In this document: positions 36,092-44,631 of the stretch, piece by piece
Layout: each line of letters opens with the position of its first letter
How positions within the stretch are numbered: the stretch's first letter is position 1
Position numbers and translations under genes: made by a program
NCBI GenBank assembly: GCA_011523735.1
Contig: WTGB01000013.1
Coordinates: forward strand, 1-62,913
Origin: Chloroflexota bacterium
Lineage (GTDB): Bacteria > Chloroflexota > Anaerolineae > Aggregatilineales > Phototrophicaceae
DNA length: 62,913 nucleotides
Reading direction: 5' to 3'
Notes under the pieces: model-generated
Told to the model about the DNA's origin: nothing
Databases searched by the model: none
What the model saw: the letters and a program-made list of their open reading frames with translations, nothing else

Positions 36092-36121
36092 TTGACAGTT
36101 GAGCGGTAAACTCACTACAAT
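36092..36121 (+). promoter_or_regulatory. sigma70-like promoter of DUF2335 module 1
   Basis: TTGACA (36092-36097), 18-base spacer, TACAAT (36116-36121), 39 bases before the ATG. The string ATTGACAGTT also forms the -35 region of module 2 at 44303. Confidence 0.65.
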
Positions 36122-36159
36122 CCGTATACGCTATAGATAGCGTTCAAAAGGAGCAAGCG

Positions 36160-36399
36160 ATGGCCTATGACGCGCGAAAGATCGCCAATTCGTTCTATTT
36201 GCCCAAGCGACCTTTCTTGAGTGGCGTATCAGGTCTCCTAGACTTTACCGGTTCCCAGACACGCTATTATGCAAAGCAGATACTTGAGCGTTCTGACGCC
36301 GAAGCTATGCGAGCCGACTGGGAGGCTGTTGGAGCAAGTCTCTGGTGGGCAATTAGACAACACGAACGGAACGCAAAAGAGGAATACTCGAGTGGCTGA
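36160..36399 (+). CDS. small protein of DUF2335 module 1, 79 residues
   Basis: No named family recognised, but it is clearly homologous to the 83-residue protein at 44380: both share a Pro-rich entry, a G-[VL]-[SG]-x-[LI]-[LI]-D-x-x-G core, and SDAEAMRADWEAVG / ADYDALRSDWLAVG followed by AI and QH. AAAGGAG precedes the ATG. It overlaps the GTG of the DUF2335 gene by 8 bases. It is the first cargo after the permease end and has its own promoter. Confidence 0.65.
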   Translation: MAYDARKIANSFYLPKRPFLSGVSGLLDFTGSQTRYYAKQILERSDAEAMRADWEAVGASLWWAIRQHERNAKEEYSSG

Positions 36400-36841
36400 A
36401 GAAAGCGATAAGGCGCTACCCTCTATTCCAGAACCACCGGAAGCAATACAAGACCTTCCCGAAGACTAACGCGAAGAGCTGTTCCGGTATTTCAGAGAGA
36501 TTATTCATGTTGAGCAAACCACCGGTCTCATGCCCCCGTCAAGTATGCTGGCCGCCTACAGTCCGGAAGTGCAGAGAATCATCGTAGATGAATTCGCCCA
36601 GCACGGTCAACATAGACGGACCTCTGAAGTGAAAGTGATAGACGCCTCCATTCAGCGAGAAAGACGCGGTATGTGGCTTGGTTTTGTCTTGGCGTTTTCC
36701 TTGATCATCTGCGGTACGTTGGTAATATTGGCGGGGTATAGCGCTGAAGGGTTGGCTGTCATCGCCGCCGATGCTGCGGTTTTGGCAGTCGTTTACGTCC
36801 TCGACCGACGCAGCCGTGAAGCCGATGCCAGCCAATCTTAG
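36392..36841 (+). pseudogene. DUF2335-like membrane protein gene with an in-frame stop
   Basis: From GTG 36392 (GAGGA 8 bases upstream) the frame reads VAEESDKALPSIPEPPEAIQ then DLPED and a TAA (36467-36469). The same frame continues open with REELFRYFREIIHVEQTTG, a middle segment SSMLAAYSPEVQRIIVDEFA, then two membrane helices and RRSREADASQS before TAG 36841. The order matches the intact DUF2335 protein at 44610. The gene is therefore inactivated by one nonsense codon, or restarts at ATG 36530. Confidence 0.6.
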
Positions 36842-36855
36842 CCAAGCAGTTAAGT

Positions 36856-36953
36856 ATGGCCGCACTGATTGGTGCGCTGCCGACACTGTTCATCTTTTGT
36901 TCTGTCAGCGCTACTTTATCACCGGTTTGACGCTGGGCGCGGTGAAAGGATAA
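36856..36953 (+). repeat. permease 3'-end copy B
   Basis: Reads MAALIGALPTLFIF, a one-base frameshift, then FCQRYFITGLTLGAVKG and a stop: the last ~32 codons of a MalG-type permease, matching the intact gene end at 36013. It begins 15 bases after the DUF2335 pseudogene stop. Its GTGAAAGGA end also provides the ribosome binding site of the next PHP gene. Confidence 0.8.
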
Positions 36954-36959
36954 ACCAAC

Positions 36960-37892
36960 TTGAACATATCCTCAATATTGACCCCCGAAAGCCTACCCTT
37001 CGCCCAACCGGGACGCTTCTACCGCGGCAACCTGCACGGACACAGCACCGAATCCGATGGCGCCTGGAGCCCAGCGGAATATGTCCGGCAGTATCGACAG
37101 AACGGTTACGACTTCGTCGCGCTGACTGACCACTGCATGGAACATTACGGCTATGCGATCACGGATACGCGCGCGTTTCGCAGTGATAATTTCACCACGT
37201 TAATCGGCGCTGAGTTGCATCCGGGTCAGATCGAGTCGGGGGGACCCTGGCATCTGTTGGCGGTGGGCTTGCCGCTGGATTTCGAGACGCATCGGGAAGG
37301 CGACAGCGGCGCGGATGTCGTGGCGAGGGTACGCGAAGCTGGCGCCTTCGTGGCGGTGCCGCATCCCAACTGGTTCACGCTGACGGTGGAGGACTTCGAG
37401 ACGCTTGGGAGCGTGCATGCGGTCGAATGCTACAACGGCGTCGCCGATTACGACAGCGACCGCGGATATAGCTGGCATTTCATCGAAATGCTGTTGCAGC
37501 GGGGGCATCGCGTGGGGGCGATCACGACGGACGATACGCATGCGCACGAAGGCGCTGATGACTTCATGCGCGGCTGGGTTCACGTCAAGGCGGAAGCGTT
37601 GACGCCCGAGGCTTTGCTGCGGGCGCTGAAGGCGGGGCACTACTACTCAAGTACCGGCGCGCAACTGCATAATGTCGCCATTTGCAGTCGTGAGAAGATA
37701 GTCATCGAGTGCTCGCCGGCGGCGCAGATACTGGTCTTGGGCGACCGTGCAGGAGTCCTGCACAGGATGACTGGCTCGCAGTTGACTAGCGCAGAGTTCG
37801 ACCTGAGCGATGTCAATTCGCGCTGGCTGCGGGTGACGGTGCGGGATGAGGCGGGTCAGCGGGCTTGGACGAATCCGGTGTGGTTGGGCTGA
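36960..37892 (+). CDS. PHP-domain metal-dependent phosphoesterase, copy 1
   Basis: 310 residues with PHP motifs: RGNLHGHSTESDG (motif I, HxH), VALTDHCMEHYG (motif II), VPHPNW (motif III) and DDTHAHEG near the C-terminal metal site. CehA/McbA-like in length and layout. It probably cleaves a phosphate ester of an imported sugar, given PHP genes next to CUT1 operons. It starts at TTG 36960 with AAAGGA from the permease tail 9 bases upstream. A close tandem paralog follows. Confidence 0.85.
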   Translation: MNISSILTPESLPFAQPGRFYRGNLHGHSTESDGAWSPAEYVRQYRQNGYDFVALTDHCMEHYGYAITDTRAFRSDNFTTLIGAELHPGQIESGGPWHLLAVGLPLDFETHREGDSGADVVARVREAGAFVAVPHPNWFTLTVEDFETLGSVHAVECYNGVADYDSDRGYSWHFIEMLLQRGHRVGAITTDDTHAHEGADDFMRGWVHVKAEALTPEALLRALKAGHYYSSTGAQLHNVAICSREKIVIECSPAAQILVLGDRAGVLHRMTGSQLTSAEFDLSDVNSRWLRVTVRDEAGQRAWTNPVWLG

Positions 37893-37900
37893 GGTCGAGC

Positions 37901-37990
37901 GATTGCTACGCCGCTCCGATATTGTCTGTTTTCATCTTTTTCCAACGCTACTTCATCAAGGGTCTGGCGCTGGGGGCGGTGAAGGGATAA
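37901..37990 (+). repeat. permease 3'-end copy C
   Basis: Reads FFQRYFIKGLALGAVKG and a TAA, preceded by a degraded LPTLFIF-like part. It begins about 8 bases after the stop of PHP copy 1 and ends 6 bases before the ATG of PHP copy 2. The ACCAAC after the TAA is shared with copy B, so tail and PHP gene were duplicated as a ~1-kb unit. Confidence 0.8.
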
Positions 37991-37996
37991 ACCAAC

Positions 37997-38926
37997 ATGA
38001 ACGGTTCACCCACTTTGACAATCGACAGCTTGCCCTTTTCTCAGCCGGGACGCTTCTACCGCGGCAACCTGCACGGGCATTCGACCAACTCCGACGGCCT
38101 TTGGACGCCAGCGGAATACATTCGCCAATACCGCCAGAACGGCTACGATTTCGTCGCGATCACCGACCACTGCATGGAACACTACGGTTACACGATCACG
38201 GATACGCGCGAGTTCCGCTACGACGACTTCACCACGCTTATCGGCGCCGAGCTGCATCCATGGCAGATCGAGTCGGGCTCGCCCTGGCATCTGCTGGCGG
38301 TCGGTTTGCCGCTGGACTTTGAGATTCTTCGCGCGGGCGACACCGGCGCGAGCGTCGCTAGGCGCGCCATGGCAGCGGGCGCATTCCTGGCGGCGACGCA
38401 CCCCAACTGGTATGCCTTCACCGTGACGGACTTTGAAACGCTGGACGCGGCCGACGCGGTCGAATGTTACAACGGCGCCGCCGACGCGGCGAGCGACCGC
38501 GGCTATAGCTGGCATTTTATTGATATGCTCCTGCATCGAGGACATCGGGTGGGCGCGATCGCCGTCGATGACGTGCATGCGTCCGGGGATTACAGCGATT
38601 TCATGCGTGGCTGGGTTCATGTCAAGGCGGATACGCTGACGCCCGAGGCACTGCTGCGCGCGCTGAAAGCGGGGCACTATTACTCGAGCACCGGGCCGCA
38701 ATTGCATCATGTCGAGCTTCTCGGACGTGAAAAAGTAGTCGTCGAGTGCTCGCCAGCGGAGCAGATCTTGCTCTCAGGGGAAAGAGCGGGCGCGCTGCGG
38801 ATCAGCGGCTGGGGGCTAAGGGGCGCCGAGTTTGACCTGAGCGATGTGGAATCGCGCTGGCTGCGGGTGACGGTGCGGGATGAGGCGGGTCAGCGGGCTT
38901 GGACGAATCCGGTGTGGCTGGGCTGA
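37997..38926 (+). CDS. PHP-domain metal-dependent phosphoesterase, copy 2
   Basis: 309 residues, very similar to copy 1 over its full length (RGNLHGHSTNSDG, AITDHCMEHYG, THPNW, VDDVHA). It starts with ATG 37997, where copy 1 has TTG. Metal ligands appear intact; AVDDVHASGD in place of TTDDTHAHEG is the main active-site-proximal difference. The C-terminal ends are almost identical (RDEAGQRAWTNPVWLG), indicating a recent tandem duplication or gene conversion. Confidence 0.85.
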   Translation: MNGSPTLTIDSLPFSQPGRFYRGNLHGHSTNSDGLWTPAEYIRQYRQNGYDFVAITDHCMEHYGYTITDTREFRYDDFTTLIGAELHPWQIESGSPWHLLAVGLPLDFEILRAGDTGASVARRAMAAGAFLAATHPNWYAFTVTDFETLDAADAVECYNGAADAASDRGYSWHFIDMLLHRGHRVGAIAVDDVHASGDYSDFMRGWVHVKADTLTPEALLRALKAGHYYSSTGPQLHHVELLGREKVVVECSPAEQILLSGERAGALRISGWGLRGAEFDLSDVESRWLRVTVRDEAGQRAWTNPVWLG

Positions 38927-39099
38927 AGCGGCGCGACTGGTGACATGAAAGCCTAAAGATCCAATACCCCAGGTAAAAGCGGGTCTACAGCACTATTCAG
39001 CAAGTCTGCCTTACGTCCGCCCAAGGCTCGGTTAACTTAGCTTGCATTGCCAGCAGCAATGCTCTAAAGTCTAGCCTAGGTCACTATGGTGGGGACAAA

Positions 39100-40197
39100 T
39101 TGATAACACGTACGCACATTGCGCTGATACTGATTGCGCTTGGACTGCTCTCCAGCGTGTTGCTGCCCTTCGACGGCCTGATTCGCATAACTTCGAAACC
39201 CAAAGCCCCGGAAGCGCCAGATTCCGGCTGCACGTTGGCGAATCAGATTCTAGCCGCCAATCTCGACCAGCCTGTCGGCGCATGTCGGGCTGGGGAAGGT
39301 AAAGATAGCATCGGTATCTTCGAAGACCTCGTTTTGAAGGAGCCGCTGCCGTACATAGAATCCGAAATCACGATAAAGGGCAATGGCTATACCATTAGCG
39401 GCGATAACAGGCATCGCATCTTCGTAGTCCGTAAAGGCAGTCTTACCATCGAGAATTTGTCGATGATCGATGGCTATGCGAAAGAGGGCGGCGCGATCCT
39501 GGCGCTGATTGAAGGCGAAGTTACCATCCGGTCTAGCGAGATCAAAGGGAGCAGTGCCGTACGTGGCGGCGCGATCATGAACCGAGTTGGTTCAGTAAAG
39601 TTGATCGACAGCATCATCCGTGACAATCGCGCGAAAGAGCAAGGCGGGGGCATTTACAATAACGCTGAGCTATTGATTGAGCGAAGCAGCCTTTTCGGAA
39701 ACAGAGCACATGATGGCGGCGCTGTTTACAACGATTCCAAAGGAAGCGTAGAGGCGATAAACAGCACGTTCAGTGGGAATCGAGCGACCGTTAGAGGCGG
39801 CGCTTTGCATCAGCGCCTTAGCGATTCGGCTGAATTAGTCCATGTGACCATAAAGAGTAATCGGGCGCGCTATGGCGCCGGCTTATACTCGGATTACGGT
39901 GAGATTTCGTTGGTGAACAGCATTATCACTTCAAACCATAGTGGCAACTGCGTCGCAGAATTGGCGGTCAATATCAATAATTTCATCTACAACGATGCTT
40001 GCGATCCAATGCTGACGGGCGATCCCGTTCTGTATCCGTCCGCCGAAAGCGCCGAGTACTTCACACCGGGTAAGAACAGCCCCGTGATCGGAAGGGCGCA
40101 TCCGGATTATTGCCCGGCAACCGACCAGCGCGGCGTCGACAGGAGCGGTGGGCGGAGCTGCGATCTGGGCGCGATAGAATACGCGCCTGAAAGTTGA
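39100..40197 (+). CDS. beta-helix protein with choice-of-anchor-type C-terminus
   Basis: 365 residues. It starts at TTG after GGTGGGG. A hydrophobic N-terminal segment (IALILIALGLLSSVLLPF) is a signal or anchor. The block CTLANQILAANLDQPVGAC corresponds to the Cys-containing opening of the family. Pmp-like GGAI/F-x-x-N repeats follow (about residues 125-270), then DQRGVDRSGGRSCDLGAIEY, the C-terminal motif of longer family members. Permease tail D begins 5 bases after its stop. Extracellular; function unknown. Confidence 0.78.
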   Translation: MITRTHIALILIALGLLSSVLLPFDGLIRITSKPKAPEAPDSGCTLANQILAANLDQPVGACRAGEGKDSIGIFEDLVLKEPLPYIESEITIKGNGYTISGDNRHRIFVVRKGSLTIENLSMIDGYAKEGGAILALIEGEVTIRSSEIKGSSAVRGGAIMNRVGSVKLIDSIIRDNRAKEQGGGIYNNAELLIERSSLFGNRAHDGGAVYNDSKGSVEAINSTFSGNRATVRGGALHQRLSDSAELVHVTIKSNRARYGAGLYSDYGEISLVNSIITSNHSGNCVAELAVNINNFIYNDACDPMLTGDPVLYPSAESAEYFTPGKNSPVIGRAHPDYCPATDQRGVDRSGGRSCDLGAIEYAPES

Positions 40198-40202
40198 TCT
40201 GA

Positions 40203-40283
40203 GCGCTGCCGACGCTGTTTATTTTTGTGGTCTTCCAGCGGTATTTTATTCGGGGTCTGACGCTGGGCGCGGTGGGGGGTGAC
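40203..40283 (+). repeat. permease 3'-end copy D
   Basis: Reads ALPTLFIFVVFQRYFIRGLT then LGAV, about 90 percent identical by eye to the intact gene end at 35935-36013, including a few bases past the stop (TGACG). It begins 5 bases after the beta-helix stop. The remaining gap to 40558 holds no gene I can support. Confidence 0.85.
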
Positions 40284-40558
40284 GGACGCTGAAGCGGCCT
40301 TTAACGGCGCCTTGTGTCTGAAACAACAGACAATTCGCACACGATTGCCTAGCCAAGTCTATCTCGCAAGTGTCCATTTGTTCGTCCCGTGAACCCAACT
40401 GAGCTTAGAGAATCTTAGCAAGTGACTACCAATATGCTGACCATAATTTGAGATTTTCGACGATAGTTTATCTGCATAGTCGCAAACTCTTATGCAAATC
40501 ATATACGTTTCATGATAATCTTCCCTTCGTGTCTGCTTAACTGATGGAAGTGAACTGA

Positions 40559-42244
40559 ATGGAAGTGAATCACATCACGGCAGTTTCAGACCGTAGCCTG
40601 GCAGAAGCCATAAGAACCGTCACTGCGACGAAAGCCTCGCCGACTTATTCTCCCGAAGATGGTATATATGCCATTAAAATTGCAGCGGACATTGTGCTGC
40701 GCACACCTCTACCTGCAATCTCGTCCGACATCACCATTGAGGGCAATGGATTTTCAATAAGCGGAGAAAACCACAGTCGCATCTTCGAAATCGCTAGGGG
40801 CACGTTAACGCTGAATCATCTGACTCTGGCGGACGGAAAAGCTTCAAATGGTGGCGCGGTCTTCAACCGAGAAGGAACACTTTCATTGTCTGACTGTACA
40901 TTTCTTAACAACGAGGCAAAGAACGGGGGTGCAGTCTACAATTTCTGCGGAAGTATCAACGCCATAAACACTACGTTTCGTGACAACAGAGCCAGTAATG
41001 GCGGTGGTGCGATCTTTTCCGGCAACGGAACGCTAAACTTATTAAATGTCTCAATGAGGGAAAACATGGCGCCGGTTGGCGGCGGAATACTGAGCGGCGG
41101 CGAAGAGTCACTAACTATAACTGATTCCAGATTCAGCGGAAATCACGCCGAGAATGGCGGCGCAATTGCAAGTGTAGCTGGGCAGTCACACACTCAACTG
41201 AGTCAAAAGATGCAACGTCCCAAAATAAGGAGACCAGAGAATAAAGACGTGGGAGCCCTAAATGTTTCCGCGACCACGTTTAGTGGCAACACTGGTAAGA
41301 CGAGCGGCGGTGCAATAATGGTCGCGACAGGAACTATAAATGTTAGAGGGTGCCAATTTCACGAGAACAAAGTTACCAAAGGCGACGGCGGCGCAATTGG
41401 AATAGACACACATGGAACGGTAGTAGTCTCCGACTGTACTCTCGCCCAAAATATCGCACGTGGAAACGGGGGTGCATTCGGAGGCAATGGAAAGGCAGCT
41501 ATCTACAATTGCACTATAAGAGAGAATGTTGCCAAGTACGGAGGCGCCGTCGGTTGCCACAACGCTATGTCAATATCTGCGAGTAAGATTGAAGCAAACT
41601 CGGCAGAATACGGCGGCGGAGTGGTTTGCACCGGCGGAGAGATGAAAATCCAAGAAAGTGCTTTCATTGGTAACAAAGCCAGTAGCAACGGAGGCGCAAT
41701 TTACAACTACGGCAAGATTGATCTAAACACAAGTTCGTTCTCTGACAATGCTGCTCAAGTTGACGGCGGAGCCATTGAACATGCTCGGAACACAGACCTT
41801 GCAGTTGTGAACAGTACTTTCAGTGCGAACCGCGCCGGAAACAATGGTGGTGGTCTACTGATTTCACAAGGTAAGGCAATTCTCACCCATGTTACTTTGG
41901 CGTATAACATGGCCGAGCGCGGCGGTGGAATATGTTGTGAAGGTGGAACGGTTAACTTGATAAACAGCATCGCCGCCAGCAATAGCGGTGGAGACTCGGC
42001 CGGCAAACTTAGTAAGAATATTAAGAACCTGATTCAAGATGGCTCCGGTAATCCATCGCTGACTGGTGATCCGATGCTAGGTCCTCTCTCAGGCGATCCA
42101 GCCTTCCACCCGCTCCAGAAAGGAAGTCCGGCGATTGATGCCGCACATCCCGACTACCATGAGCATATCGACCAGCGAGGTATGCCCAGGCCGCAAGGTG
42201 AAGGGATTGACATCGGAGCGTACGAATACAGTCCTTACAAGTAG
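40559..42244 (+). CDS. large Pmp-like beta-helix protein lacking a signal peptide
   Basis: 561 residues of GGAI/GGAV plus F-x-x-N repeats, about 13 of them, then DQRGMPRPQGEGIDIGAYEY, the family C-terminal motif. Unlike its relatives it starts directly at the helix entry (MEVNHITAVSDRSLAEAIRT) with no signal peptide or Cys block; the 5' end may be truncated. The base composition is visibly more AT-rich than the neighbouring metabolic genes. ATGGAAGTGAA is repeated directly across the start (40544 and 40559). Confidence 0.75.
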   Translation: MEVNHITAVSDRSLAEAIRTVTATKASPTYSPEDGIYAIKIAADIVLRTPLPAISSDITIEGNGFSISGENHSRIFEIARGTLTLNHLTLADGKASNGGAVFNREGTLSLSDCTFLNNEAKNGGAVYNFCGSINAINTTFRDNRASNGGGAIFSGNGTLNLLNVSMRENMAPVGGGILSGGEESLTITDSRFSGNHAENGGAIASVAGQSHTQLSQKMQRPKIRRPENKDVGALNVSATTFSGNTGKTSGGAIMVATGTINVRGCQFHENKVTKGDGGAIGIDTHGTVVVSDCTLAQNIARGNGGAFGGNGKAAIYNCTIRENVAKYGGAVGCHNAMSISASKIEANSAEYGGGVVCTGGEMKIQESAFIGNKASSNGGAIYNYGKIDLNTSSFSDNAAQVDGGAIEHARNTDLAVVNSTFSANRAGNNGGGLLISQGKAILTHVTLAYNMAERGGGICCEGGTVNLINSIAASNSGGDSAGKLSKNIKNLIQDGSGNPSLTGDPMLGPLSGDPAFHPLQKGSPAIDAAHPDYHEHIDQRGMPRPQGEGIDIGAYEYSPYK

Positions 42245-42303
42245 GTCTTGTGCATTTGAAGCTCCTACAGTTCGTCGATCTATTGAAACAACATATTAGG
42301 TAT

Positions 42304-42345
42304 TGTTACTTCATCAAGGTGCTGACGCTGCGCGCGGTGAAGGGA
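42304..42345 (+). repeat. permease 3'-end copy E (degraded)
   Basis: Reads YFIKVLTLRAVKG, the final 13 codons of the permease tail, but runs on for four codons before a stop. The most degraded of the copies. It lies about 60 bases after the beta-helix stop at 42244. Confidence 0.65.
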
Positions 42346-42370
42346 AGAGAAAAGGTGTAAAAGAGAACGA

Positions 42371-42387
42371 AACATGTCAAACATGTT
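42371..42387. promoter_or_regulatory. perfect dyad AACATGTCAAACATGTT
   Basis: Seven-base arms AACATGT/ACATGTT with a CAA centre, nine bases upstream of a promoter-like pair. It looks like an operator; the binding protein is unknown. Confidence 0.45.
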
Positions 42388-42395
42388 GTAGTTTG

Positions 42396-42424
42396 TTGAA
42401 GTAGCAGACCGCACATGCTAGAAT
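42396..42424 (+). promoter_or_regulatory. sigma70-like promoter of the 546-residue beta-helix gene
   Basis: TTGAAG (42396-42401), 17-base spacer, TAGAAT (42419-42424), 67 bases before the ATG. Confidence 0.5.
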
Positions 42425-42490
42425 TCTGGACGCAGTAGAATCTTCACAACTTGTCACTATGACAGCTTTCTAATCCACAAGGTATAAGAC

Positions 42491-44131
42491 ATGACCGACA
42501 AGAATAAGCGGAATCCAGGAGGAATCCGATCTACCTTTGTCAAATGTACTTCATTGGCAATCCTATTTCTAATTGCAATCGCGATTGGCGCGGACTTGGA
42601 TAATATCTCCCGTTTCTTTCAACAATTGATCGCTACTCCGCCACTAACCGAAATCCTTGTGAAGTCACAAAGCGGTCTGTCTGACGCAATAAGAGCGGCC
42701 AACAACACTGAAACTATCGTAACCACGATACGCTTCGGTAGCGACATTTCACTTAGCGGAACACTTCCCAAGATTACCTCGGAAATCATCATTAAAGGCG
42801 ATAGCTTTTCAATCGACGGTGACAACCGCTTTCGCGTTTTCGAGGTCAGCAATGGAAAACTAACTATCAATAATTTGACCATAATTAACGGAACGGCAAC
42901 GGATGGTGGGGCAATCTACAATTTTGAAGGTGAATTAGATATCTTCGGCTGCGAGTTCGAAAACAACGTAACAGATGAATCTGGCGGTGTGATTTACAAC
43001 CGGGCTGGAAACATACGCATAACCAATAGCCACTTCGAGTCTAACACAGCGATACAGAATGGCGGTGCAATAGCAAATTTTGAAGGCGACATGAAAGTTC
43101 TTGCTAGTACCTTTATAGCCAATTCGGCAGGTGGTGGAGGCGCGATCTACAATTACGAAGGGACGCTAGTTTTAGACACAGTCGCACTCGAAGGTAATTC
43201 AGCTCAAGTTGGTGGAGCCGTATTTGCGGGCATCGTCAACGGGGACGGAATCACAGTTATCAAGACTGCTACAATTAGGGACAATTCCGCCCAGAGCGGG
43301 GGCGCAATCGTGTTAGTTGCCGGAAAAATGGAAATCTCCGACAATACCCACATTTACAATAATTCAGCGGACGATTCGGCAGGAGTGATCGGAATAGCGG
43401 AAGGAAATGTAACAATCACCGACAGCAACATTAGAGACAACTCCGCAAGCATTGGAGGCGTCGTTGCCATATTAGAAAACACAGGCACCTTGGCTATCAG
43501 AAGCAGTCGCCTCAGTAACAACAGTGCCCAAGACGGCGGCGTGATTCACAGCGTCAACGGTGGTTCCGTAAGCATTGTTGATAGCAAAGTCTATAGCAAT
43601 TCTGCAGAGAGTTTTGGCAGCGTGATATTCAGTAATGCGGCAACCGTTTACATAAACGACAGTGTCTTTAGTGATAATACGTCTGAAGGTAGTACTATTG
43701 CGACCAGTGGCGGTGCGCTTTCTGTTAGCAATAGCGGTTTCACAAATAACGTGGGAGGCAAAGGCGGCGGAGCTATTGGGATTATGGGTGCGATGGTTTT
43801 GGTCGAAAGTAGCAACTTCACAGGTAACTCGGCCGAAGGTGGCGGAGCAATTATGGCAACTGAAAATTCGACGCTCACAATTGCCAACGGAGAATTCTCT
43901 AACAACTCAGCAAATTTTGGTGGCGCGATCTACAGCCTTAAAGGAACTACGACAATAAAGAATAGTAAACTTTCAGACAATTTAGCCAAACAACAAGGAG
44001 GCGCAATCTGGAATTCCGGTGGAGGCTTAACAGTCAGCAACACAGAGTTTGATGAAAACTCAGCAATAAGTGAAAACAACATCTGGAATTCCGGCGGTGA
44101 GTTGACTACGTCTAATGTTTCGTTTGAATAA
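42491..44131 (+). CDS. large Pmp-like beta-helix protein with N-terminal membrane segment
   Basis: 546 residues. The N-terminus has a basic stretch and one hydrophobic helix (SLAILFLIAIAIGADL), a signal or membrane anchor. After LSDAIRAANNTETI, an ISSD-like ITSEIIIKGDSFSI strand pair follows, then about 15 GGAI/GGVI repeats with SxFxxN motifs to the end (SNVSFE). It lacks the C-terminal DQRG...DIGAYE motif, so it may be truncated or a different subtype. AT-rich compared with flanking metabolic genes. Confidence 0.78.
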   Translation: MTDKNKRNPGGIRSTFVKCTSLAILFLIAIAIGADLDNISRFFQQLIATPPLTEILVKSQSGLSDAIRAANNTETIVTTIRFGSDISLSGTLPKITSEIIIKGDSFSIDGDNRFRVFEVSNGKLTINNLTIINGTATDGGAIYNFEGELDIFGCEFENNVTDESGGVIYNRAGNIRITNSHFESNTAIQNGGAIANFEGDMKVLASTFIANSAGGGGAIYNYEGTLVLDTVALEGNSAQVGGAVFAGIVNGDGITVIKTATIRDNSAQSGGAIVLVAGKMEISDNTHIYNNSADDSAGVIGIAEGNVTITDSNIRDNSASIGGVVAILENTGTLAIRSSRLSNNSAQDGGVIHSVNGGSVSIVDSKVYSNSAESFGSVIFSNAATVYINDSVFSDNTSEGSTIATSGGALSVSNSGFTNNVGGKGGGAIGIMGAMVLVESSNFTGNSAEGGGAIMATENSTLTIANGEFSNNSANFGGAIYSLKGTTTIKNSKLSDNLAKQQGGAIWNSGGGLTVSNTEFDENSAISENNIWNSGGELTTSNVSFE

Positions 44132-44303
44132 AGCAGTATAAAACCCTATTGCGTCACACTGGTTTAGAGTAGCCTACCCCAACGTCCTATCCAATCCAAA
44201 ATGTCCGAACTTCTGCTACTTCTGAACTAGTGTTACGTATACTCTGTAGAGATACGAAGACATTGTCAGAGATAAGATGACTTGAAATGGTATTAGAGAT
44301 ATA

Positions 44304-44331
44304 TTGACAGTTTTCCAAAAGGCGATATAAC
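44304..44331 (+). promoter_or_regulatory. sigma70-like promoter of DUF2335 module 2
   Basis: TTGACA (44304-44309), 16-base spacer, TATAAC (44326-44331), 49 bases before the ATG. It shares ATTGACAGTT with module 1. Confidence 0.6.
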
Positions 44332-44379
44332 ATATCGGTACAAATAGCGTGAGACAGCTTGCACATAGTGAGGAACACC

Positions 44380-44631
44380 ATGAAAACATATGATCCTTGG
44401 ATCCGTCGCTTGCACCTGTTTCCAACACCAAACGTGTGGACAGGTCTCGGTAGCATTATCGACGTCTATGGGACATTGAACATGTACAATTTTTCACCCT
44501 CAGACGCGAAAGCTGATTACGATGCTTTGCGTTCTGATTGGCTAGCTGTAGGCGACTACATTGCGGAAGCGATCATATTCCAGCATGATGATATTGTGAG
44601 AACGAACAAGTGGTCAAAGACGACAACGTAG
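44380..44631 (+). CDS. small protein of DUF2335 module 2, 83 residues
   Basis: Homolog of the 79-residue protein at 36160. Shared features are an aromatic/Pro entry, GLGSIIDVYGTLNMYNFS, and ALRSDWLAVGDYIAEAI. No signal peptide. The start is ATG 44380 with GAGG 6 bases upstream; a TTG 21 bases earlier is less likely. It overlaps the DUF2335 gene by 22 bases and has its own promoter. Confidence 0.7.
   Translation: MKTYDPWIRRLHLFPTPNVWTGLGSIIDVYGTLNMYNFSPSDAKADYDALRSDWLAVGDYIAEAIIFQHDDIVRTNKWSKTTT

Noticed and set aside
36856..42345. Permease tails as integron attC-like sites
   Set aside because: They sit just after cargo stops like attC, but they read as permease codons, show no attC-type folded core sites, and no IntI-type integrase is present. 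The gene-3'-end explanation fits better.
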